DNA from: Gammaproteobacteria bacterium
GTDB taxonomy: Bacteria; Pseudomonadota; Gammaproteobacteria; Steroidobacterales; Steroidobacteraceae
NCBI GenBank assembly: GCA_025359205.1
Contig: JANYHD010000035.1
Coordinates: 30,937 to 94,936 of the forward strand
Length of the DNA: 64,000 nt
Reading direction: 5' to 3'
Shown here: piece after piece, positions 57,338 to 64,000 of the stretch
Position numbering within the stretch: position 1 is the stretch's first letter
How the letters are laid out: each line of letters begins with the position of its first letter
Program-made: the position numbers and the translations under genes
Notes under the pieces: generated by a model
Told to the model about the DNA's origin: nothing
What the model saw: only the letters and a program-made list of their open reading frames with translations
Database searches by the model: none

Positions 57338-57343
57338 TAAGAT
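57338..57343 (+). promoter_or_regulatory. Possible -10 box of the bolA-family gene (TAAGAT)
   Basis: TAAGAT ends six bases before the ATG at 57350. No ribosome binding site is present, so a leaderless or nearly leaderless mRNA is likely. Confidence 0.35.
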
Positions 57344-57349
57344 GCACCC

Positions 57350-58865
<1,516 letters not shown>

Positions 58866-58874
58866 GTCAACGCC

Positions 58875-58901
58875 CGCGCGCCCGGCGGCGCGCGCGCGCG
58901 C
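58875..58901. other. CG-alternating tract and hairpin between convergent genes
   Basis: Between the stops of murA and the protease gene lies CGCGCGC (58875-58881), a short spacer and an uninterrupted 14-base GC-alternating run (58888-58901). It can fold as a hairpin and could adopt Z-DNA. No T-run follows on either strand, so it is not a standard terminator. Confidence 0.4.
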
Positions 58902-60104
58902 CTACACTTGGCTAGGCCGCTGCACGACTTTGCAATCCACCTCGCGCACCTCGGCGCCGCGCTGCACGCGCAGTTTCACCGTGACGCCCGGACTCGTGCT
59001 GGCAAGCTGCGTGAGTGCATCCTGCGCGTTGCGAAGTTGGTGGCTGTTGATCGCCAGCAGGATGTCGCCGATGCGGAGCCCCGCGTTGGCCGCGGGGCCG
59101 TTGGTGTAGAGGCTAGTGATCACCACGCCGCCGTGCGGCAGCCGGTACTGCGCCGCCTGCTCGTCGCTGAAGTCATAGGCCTCGATGCCGCTCCAGCCGC
59201 GCACCACGTGGCCGTGATCGAGGATCTCGCGGATCACGCCGCGCGCCAGGTTGACCGGGATCGCGAAGCCGATGCCCTCCACGCCGGTGGGATCCGAGTT
59301 CTTGGCGATCACGGCGGTGTTGATCCCGACCAGTTGCCCGGCGGCATCGATGAGCGCGCCGCCGGAATTGCCCTCGTTGATGGCGGCGTCGGTCTGGATG
59401 AAATTCTCGAAGGTGGCGAGGCCAAGCTGCTTGCGATCGGTGGCGCTGACGATGCCGTGCGTCACGGACTGCTGCAGGCCGAGCGGATTGCCGATGGCCA
59501 GCACCTCATCGCCCACCTGCAATCGATCCGAGCGTCCCAGCGTCATGACCGGCAGCCGCTCCATCTTGATCGCCAGCACTGCCAGGTCGGTGTCCGGATC
59601 GCGGCCGATCACGCGGGCGTCGGCACTGCGGCCGTCGGCGAGGCGCACCTTGATGACCGTCGCGTTGGCAATCACGTGGTTGTTGGTCACGATGTGCCCG
59701 GCATCATCGATGATCACCCCCGAGCCTAGCGCCCGCTGCACATGCTGCTCGTAGCGCGGGCCCAGCCCGCCGAAGAGCTGCTCGAGGGTATTGGGCTGCA
59801 CCTGTTCGGTGACCACGCGGGCGGTGTAGATGTTGACCACGGCAGGCGCCGCCCGCCGCACCGCGGCAGCGAAGGAGCGCGCCGCTACTGCCGCCGGGAC
59901 CGGCTCGGGCGCGAGGGCCGGTTCGCTGACCACGGGCGCGACGGTGCTCGGGACCGCCGACGAGACTGGCGCCGGCGCGATCACGTTGCGAGTGCGGATC
60001 AGCAGTTCGGGCCGGAAAAACACCACCAGGAATGCCAGCGCCAGGCCACCGATTACCGCGCCCGCCAGAAACACCAGGCCCAATCCAAGCTTTCGCAGTC
60101 CCAT
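58902..60104 (-). CDS. DegS/AlgW-type periplasmic serine protease
   Basis: A 400-residue S1C protease with one N-terminal membrane helix (LGLVFLAGAVIGGLALAFLVVF), a linker rich in Pro/Ala, a trypsin-like domain and a single PDZ domain. The triad is visible in HIVTNNHVIA (His), DTDLAVLAIK (Asp) and DAAINEGNSGGALID (Ser). One PDZ and a membrane anchor fit DegS or AlgW, which start the RseA/MucA cleavage that frees the envelope-stress sigma factor, rather than DegP. It is divergent from petA. Confidence 0.9.
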   Translation of the reverse strand: MGLRKLGLGLVFLAGAVIGGLALAFLVVFFRPELLIRTRNVIAPAPVSSAVPSTVAPVVSEPALAPEPVPAAVAARSFAAAVRRAAPAVVNIYTARVVTEQVQPNTLEQLFGGLGPRYEQHVQRALGSGVIIDDAGHIVTNNHVIANATVIKVRLADGRSADARVIGRDPDTDLAVLAIKMERLPVMTLGRSDRLQVGDEVLAIGNPLGLQQSVTHGIVSATDRKQLGLATFENFIQTDAAINEGNSGGALIDAAGQLVGINTAVIAKNSDPTGVEGIGFAIPVNLARGVIREILDHGHVVRGWSGIEAYDFSDEQAAQYRLPHGGVVITSLYTNGPAANAGLRIGDILLAINSHQLRNAQDALTQLASTSPGVTVKLRVQRGAEVREVDCKVVQRPSQV

Positions 60105-60165
60105 TCCAGCTCCTTGTGGCTACACGTACCCCGCGCACGCCCGCTGAGCAGCCCAATTGGATGTG

Positions 60166-60171
60166 TATAAT
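60166..60171 (+). promoter_or_regulatory. Consensus -10 box TATAAT of the petABC operon
   Basis: A perfect TATAAT preceded by TGTG, about 95 bases upstream of the petA ATG in the divergent region. A -35 match is not evident. Confidence 0.55.
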
Positions 60172-60264
60172 GCGACACTTCCCGAGACAATCGTGAGCCT
60201 CGCCCCGAAGTTCGCCGCCAGTGCGGCACGGCCGGGCCGGCCCAGGGCAGCGGAGTAGCGACAG

Positions 60265-60891
60265 ATGACGGATGCCGGAGCAAAGGCCGACGATGCGGGC
60301 GTGGACAGTGACCGCCGCAAATTCCTCACGATAGCCACCGCTGCCACGGCGGCCGTGGGCGCGGCCTTCGCCGCCACCCCGTTCGTGGCGAGCTGGCAAC
60401 TCTCCGAGCGTGCCAAGGCGCTGGGCGCGCCGGTATCGGTTGATCTCAGCAAGCTCGAGATCGGTCAGATGATCACGGTCGTGTGGCGCAAGCAGCCGAT
60501 CTACATCTTCAAACGCTCGCACGCGGTGGTGGCGGAGCTGGTCAGGAATGATGCCAGCCTGAAGGATCCGAAGTCGGCCGAGTCCGATCAGCCGGCCTAC
60601 GCGACCAACGAGCAGCGTTCGCGCCGCGATGACCTCGCCGTGTTGATCGCTACCTGCACGCACTTGGGGTGCCTGCCGAAGCAGCATTTCGAGCCGGGCG
60701 ACGTCGAGCTCGGCGCCGACTGGCCGGGCGGCTTCCGCTGTCCCTGCCATGGGTCGCGCTTCGACATGGCCGGTCGCGTGTTCAACGGTTCGCCCGCCTC
60801 GGTAAACCTCAAGGTGCCGCCCTACAGCTTTCCGACCGACAGCACGCTGCTCATCGGCGACGATGAGTCGGCGGCCCAAGGAGCCGCGTGA
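60265..60891 (+). CDS. petA: Ubiquinol-cytochrome c reductase iron-sulfur subunit (Rieske)
   Basis: A 208-residue Rieske protein of the bc1 complex. The N-terminal [25 protein letters not shown] has a twin-Arg-type start and forms the membrane anchor. The 2Fe-2S ligands lie in CTHLGC and CPCHGSRFD. It moves electrons from ubiquinol to cytochrome c1. The stop overlaps the petB start by one base, in the order petA-petB-petC. Confidence 0.98.
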   Translation: MTDAGAKADDAGVDSDRRKFLTIATAATAAVGAAFAATPFVASWQLSERAKALGAPVSVDLSKLEIGQMITVVWRKQPIYIFKRSHAVVAELVRNDASLKDPKSAESDQPAYATNEQRSRRDDLAVLIATCTHLGCLPKQHFEPGDVELGADWPGGFRCPCHGSRFDMAGRVFNGSPASVNLKVPPYSFPTDSTLLIGDDESAAQGAA

Positions 60892-62132
60892 TGGCGAGCA
60901 ACGACGCGCAGTTCAAGCCCGGTTTTTGGGGCTGGCTGAACAAGCGCCTGCCGGTCGAGAGTTTCTTCCGCGAGCAGCTGCTGGAATACTACGCGCCGAA
61001 GAATTTCAACGTTTGGTACTTCTTCGGTTCGCTGGCGCTGCTGGCGCTGGTGATGCAGCTGTTCACCGGCATTTTCCTCACGATGTTCTACAAGGTGGGC
61101 GACACCACCTCCTTCGACTCGGTCGAGTTCATCCGGCGCGAGATCAGCTATGGCTGGCTGATCCAGTACCTGCACTCGGTCGGCGCCTCGGCGTTCTTCG
61201 TGGTCGTCTACCTGCACATGTACCGGGCGATGATGTACGGCTCCTACAAGTCGCCGCGCGAGCTGCTGTGGCTGTTTGGCATGTTCATCTACCTGGCGCT
61301 CATGGCCGAAGCCTTCATGGGCTACGTGCTGCCCTGGGGCAACATGTCGTACTGGGCGGCGCAGGTGATCATCAACCTCTTCAGCACCATCCCGGTGATC
61401 GGCCCGGGCCTGGTCGAGTGGATCCGCGGCGACTACGGCGTCGCCGATGCCACGCTCAACCGCTTCTTCTCGCTGCACGTGGTGGCGATCCCGCTGATCC
61501 TGCTGCTGCTGGTGGCGCTCCACCTGGTGGCGCTACGCCAGAGCGGCTCGAACAACCCCGACGGCATCGAGATCAAGGAGCGTCGCGGGAGCGACGGCAA
61601 GCCGCTTGATGGTATCCCGTTCCATCCTTACTACACGGTCAAGGATGTGGTCGGCGTCGGCGTGTTCCTGCTGTTGTTCGCAGTGGTCGTGTTCTTCGTG
61701 CCGACCTTCGGTGGCCTCTTCATGGAAGAGGCGAATTTCGAACCGGCCAATCCGCTCTCGACGCCGGAGCCGATCGCGCCGTCGTGGTACTTCACGCCCT
61801 ATTACGCCATCCTGCGCGCGGTGCCCAACCAGCGCCTGGGCGCGCTGCTGCTGCTGATGGCGGTGCTGCTGTTTTTCTTCCTGCCCTGGCTCGACCGCTC
61901 GCCGGTCAAGTCGGTGCGTTATCGCGGCTGGTGGTACCGTGGCTTCCTGGCCGTCTTCACGGTGTCATTCCTGACGCTGATGTACCTGGGGCTGAAGCCG
62001 GCCACCGGAGCCTATGTGACGGCGGCGCGCGTGTCGGCCATCGGCTACTTCGCCTTCTTCCTGTTGATGCCGTTGTATTCGCGCTGGGATCGCGTCAAGC
62101 CCGTGCCTGAGAGAGTCAGCTTCCATGCGTAA
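60891..62132 (+). CDS. petB: Cytochrome b of the bc1 complex
   Basis: A 413-residue cytochrome b with about eight helices. It carries the heme-binding His pairs ([22 protein letters not shown] and [27 protein letters not shown] segments), the quinol-site PWGNMSYW and the Qo motif [10 protein letters not shown] (usually PEWY; here PSWY is kept after a PE). The ATG at 60891 is favoured because AAGGAG lies seven bases before it; a GTG three bases earlier is also open. Confidence 0.97.
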   Translation: MASNDAQFKPGFWGWLNKRLPVESFFREQLLEYYAPKNFNVWYFFGSLALLALVMQLFTGIFLTMFYKVGDTTSFDSVEFIRREISYGWLIQYLHSVGASAFFVVVYLHMYRAMMYGSYKSPRELLWLFGMFIYLALMAEAFMGYVLPWGNMSYWAAQVIINLFSTIPVIGPGLVEWIRGDYGVADATLNRFFSLHVVAIPLILLLLVALHLVALRQSGSNNPDGIEIKERRGSDGKPLDGIPFHPYYTVKDVVGVGVFLLLFAVVVFFVPTFGGLFMEEANFEPANPLSTPEPIAPSWYFTPYYAILRAVPNQRLGALLLLMAVLLFFFLPWLDRSPVKSVRYRGWWYRGFLAVFTVSFLTLMYLGLKPATGAYVTAARVSAIGYFAFFLLMPLYSRWDRVKPVPERVSFHA

Positions 62133-62895
62133 GTCAGCCCTGCTCGCCCTCGCGCTCCTGTTCTCCCCGCTGGTTCTGGCAGCCGAAGGCGAGGGCGCCG
62201 GCGCGCCGCTCGACTGGGAGCACTGGCAGGCCGGCAACGAGGTCAGCAACACCGCTTCGCTCCAGCGCGGCGCGCGCAATTTTTTCAATTACTGCGCCGG
62301 TTGCCACTCGCTCAAATACCTGCGCTATTCGCGCATGGCCGCCGACCTGAAGATTTCCACCGACCAGCTCAAGGCCAACCTGCTGCCCGCGGGCGCCGCT
62401 CCGGCCGATTACGTCCGGGCCAGTATGGCGCCGGAGGATGCGCTGGCCTGGTTTGGCAAGGAACCGCCCGACCTGTCGCTGATCGCGCGTTCGCGCGGGC
62501 CCGACCGGAACTACCAGTTCCTGAAGACCTTCTATCTCGATCCATCGCGCCCGAACCGCAGCAACAATCTGCTGGTGAGCAACCCGGCGATGCCGGCGGT
62601 GCTGAGTGACCTCGAGGGCGTGAAGGAAGCGGTGTTCCGCAACGTCGAAGTCACCGTCGACGGCAAGGTCACCACCGAGAAGCGCTTCGATCATTTCGTC
62701 ACCGTGGTTCCCGGCCAGCTGAATGACGCGCAGTTCGACGACTTCGTGCGCGACACGGTCAATTTCCTCGACTATGCCGGCGAGCCCTCGCAGGTCGACC
62801 GGCGCAGCATCGGCGTTTGGGTGGTGCTGTTCCTGCTGGTATTCACCTGGTTCGCGTGGCTGTTGAAGAAGGAATATTGGAAAGACGTCCATTGA
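62125..62895 (+). CDS. petC: Cytochrome c1
   Basis: A 256-residue cytochrome c1. A signal peptide ([17 protein letters not shown]) is followed by the heme site [20 protein letters not shown], the [29 protein letters not shown] segment and a C-terminal membrane anchor ([18 protein letters not shown]). It accepts electrons from the Rieske protein and gives them to soluble cytochromes. Its ATG overlaps the end of petB by eight bases. Confidence 0.98.
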   Translation: MRKSALLALALLFSPLVLAAEGEGAGAPLDWEHWQAGNEVSNTASLQRGARNFFNYCAGCHSLKYLRYSRMAADLKISTDQLKANLLPAGAAPADYVRASMAPEDALAWFGKEPPDLSLIARSRGPDRNYQFLKTFYLDPSRPNRSNNLLVSNPAMPAVLSDLEGVKEAVFRNVEVTVDGKVTTEKRFDHFVTVVPGQLNDAQFDDFVRDTVNFLDYAGEPSQVDRRSIGVWVVLFLLVFTWFAWLLKKEYWKDVH

Positions 62896-62942
62896 CGCGG
62901 CGGGCGCGGCGGTGGCGCGGTGCCGGCGGCAGGAGCGCGTAG

Positions 62943-63566
62943 GTGGCTAGCCGGCGGTCGGTCATGACGCTGTTTTCCGCTCCCGAGGAGCCGCAGAGTC
63001 ACCGTGTGCGGATCGTGCTCGCCGAGAAGGCGAGCGAGATCGACATCATCAGCGTGGTGCCGGGGCGCTACCCCGAGGACCTGCTCGACCTCAATCCCTA
63101 CCGGAGCCTGCCGACACTCGTCGATCGCGACCTGGTGTTGTACGACGCCCGCGTGATCATCGACTATCTCGACGAGCGCTTTCCGCATCCGCCGCTGATG
63201 CCGGTCGATCCGGTGCTGCGCGCGCAGTTTCGCCTCGCCATGTATCGCGTCGAGCGCGACTGGTACGGACTGGCCGAGCAGATCGAGCGCGAGCCCGATC
63301 GCAAGAACCAGGCACGGCTCAAGAAGGACTTGCGCGACGCCATGCTGCAAAGCGCGGACCTGTTCAAGATCAAGCCCTACTTCCTCAGCGACGAGTTCTC
63401 GGTGGTCGATGCGACCATCGCGCCGATCATCTGGCGTATGCGCCGCTATGAAATCGAGCTGCCGCCGCAGGCGCAGGCGATGTCGAAATACGCGGCGATG
63501 ATTCTCGCGCGCCCTTCGGTCCGCGCCAGCCTTTCTGACGCGGAAATCGAGATGGGCACCGCCTGA
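62943..63566 (+). CDS. sspA: Stringent starvation protein A
   Basis: A 207-residue glutathione-transferase-like protein without transferase activity in E. coli, where it binds RNA polymerase during starvation. MTLFSAPEEPQSHRVRIVLAEK, NPYRSLPTLVDRDLVLYDARVIIDYLDERFPHPPLMP and FFLSDEFSVVDATIAP-type segments are conserved (read here as YFLSDEFSVVD). The GTG start gives MASRRSVMTLF. Its stop overlaps the sspB ATG by one base. Confidence 0.96.
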   Translation: MASRRSVMTLFSAPEEPQSHRVRIVLAEKASEIDIISVVPGRYPEDLLDLNPYRSLPTLVDRDLVLYDARVIIDYLDERFPHPPLMPVDPVLRAQFRLAMYRVERDWYGLAEQIEREPDRKNQARLKKDLRDAMLQSADLFKIKPYFLSDEFSVVDATIAPIIWRMRRYEIELPPQAQAMSKYAAMILARPSVRASLSDAEIEMGTA

Positions 63567-63997
63567 TGGCGGCCACCGGCGAAGCTGGCGCCGGCTCCGG
63601 TCCCTCGCGCCGGCCGTACCTGCTGCGCGCCATGCACGAATGGATGGGCGACGCGGGATTCACGCCGCACATCATCGTCGATGCCGGCCGCGCTGGCGTC
63701 GAGGTACCGGGCGCCTACGTCAAGGACGGCAAGATCATCCTCAACGTCTCGGTGAACGCCACGCAGCGCCTGCAGCTGCTCAACCACGCCATCGAGTTCG
63801 ACGCCCGCTTTGCCGGCGTCGTGCATCACGTGCGCGTGCCGATGAGTGCGGTACTCGGCATCTACGCGCGCGAGACCGGCGAGGGCATGGTGTTCAACGA
63901 AGCCGAGCCTGACGCACCGCCGCCGGTGGACGCCGGCGCACCGGCCGCCGCAGTCAAGGGCGAAATGCGGCGGGCAAAGCTGACGGTCGTGAAGTAG
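63566..63997 (+). CDS. sspB: ClpXP adaptor SspB
   Basis: A 143-residue adaptor that brings ssrA-tagged proteins to ClpXP. The peptide-binding domain has RPYLLRAMHEWMGDAGFTPHI, GKIILNVSVNATQRLQL and RFAGVVHHVRVPMSAVLGIYARE. After an Ala/Pro-rich linker the last residues, RRAKLTVVK, form the ClpX-docking motif (compare RPALRVVK in E. coli). The gene ends three bases before the window does. Confidence 0.96.
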   Translation: MAATGEAGAGSGPSRRPYLLRAMHEWMGDAGFTPHIIVDAGRAGVEVPGAYVKDGKIILNVSVNATQRLQLLNHAIEFDARFAGVVHHVRVPMSAVLGIYARETGEGMVFNEAEPDAPPPVDAGAPAAAVKGEMRRAKLTVVK

Positions 63998-64000
63998 CGC

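Noticed and set aside
58875..58901. CG-rich hairpin after murA as a bidirectional terminator
   Set aside because: The structure is possible, but neither strand has a U-tract, so intrinsic termination cannot be claimed.

Overview
This window is a dense, high-G+C (roughly two thirds by eye) stretch of a gammaproteobacterial chromosome with about 60 genes, few gaps, and no insertion sequence, prophage, CRISPR array, tRNA or rRNA that I can see. Marker genes and their order (glnE, kdkA-waaA, pcm-rhodanese-tolC, adk/pfp, metK-ahcY with an SAH riboswitch, tkt-gap-pgk-pyk, kdsD-kdsC-lptCAB-rpoN-hpf-rapZ, murA, petABC-sspAB) suggest a soil or water gammaproteobacterium near the Xanthomonadales, Nevskiales or Steroidobacterales. 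That placement is inference from gene content, not from a tree.

Layout. 1-5145: the end of an ABC-F ATPase, an exported isoaspartyl peptidase, a likely unannotated small RNA at 1923-2028, glnE and a small zinc protein. 5179-11181: LPS core genes (DUF6165, GT9, kdkA, waaA) followed by the tolC, rhodanese and pcm block. 11354-22837: a GGDEF/EAL protein, a PIG-L deacetylase, ada, an APC permease, and a run of exported hydrolases (DUF2891, amidohydrolase, M20 peptidase) followed by a membrane protein and a methyltransferase. 22834-32833: a proton-pumping pyrophosphatase, small metabolic genes, a pseudouridine synthase with a methyltransferase, an EamA transporter, a SLOG/SLATT-like membrane protein, slyX, PPi-dependent phosphofructokinase, and adenylate kinase with a histone-H1-like tail. 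32830-39803: rnd, mpl, a Lon-N protein, cpdA, ahcY with its riboswitch, and metK. 39949-50924: tkt-gap-pgk-pyk, two adjacent damaged genes (a di-heme cytochrome and a peroxiredoxin), a patatin, maeB and a SUI1-family protein. 50947-63997: rapZ-hpf-rpoN-lptBAC-kdsCD on the minus strand, ibaG-murA, a DegS/AlgW protease, petABC and sspAB.

How it fits together. Central carbon metabolism looks adapted to pyrophosphate: PPi-dependent phosphofructokinase and a K+-independent H+-pyrophosphatase both occur here, next to the lower glycolytic genes. Envelope building is the other major theme (Kdo synthesis, transfer and phosphorylation, LPS export, MurA, Mpl recycling, TolC, DegS). The methionine cycle is regulated at ahcY by an S-adenosylhomocysteine riboswitch.

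The least expected items are the sRNA with its own promoter and terminator, the adenylate kinase carrying an 82-residue tail that is half lysine plus arginine, the SLOG/SLATT-like gene behind a near-palindromic operator, a set of genes whose -10 boxes imply leaderless mRNAs, and two neighbouring genes with apparent reading-frame damage.
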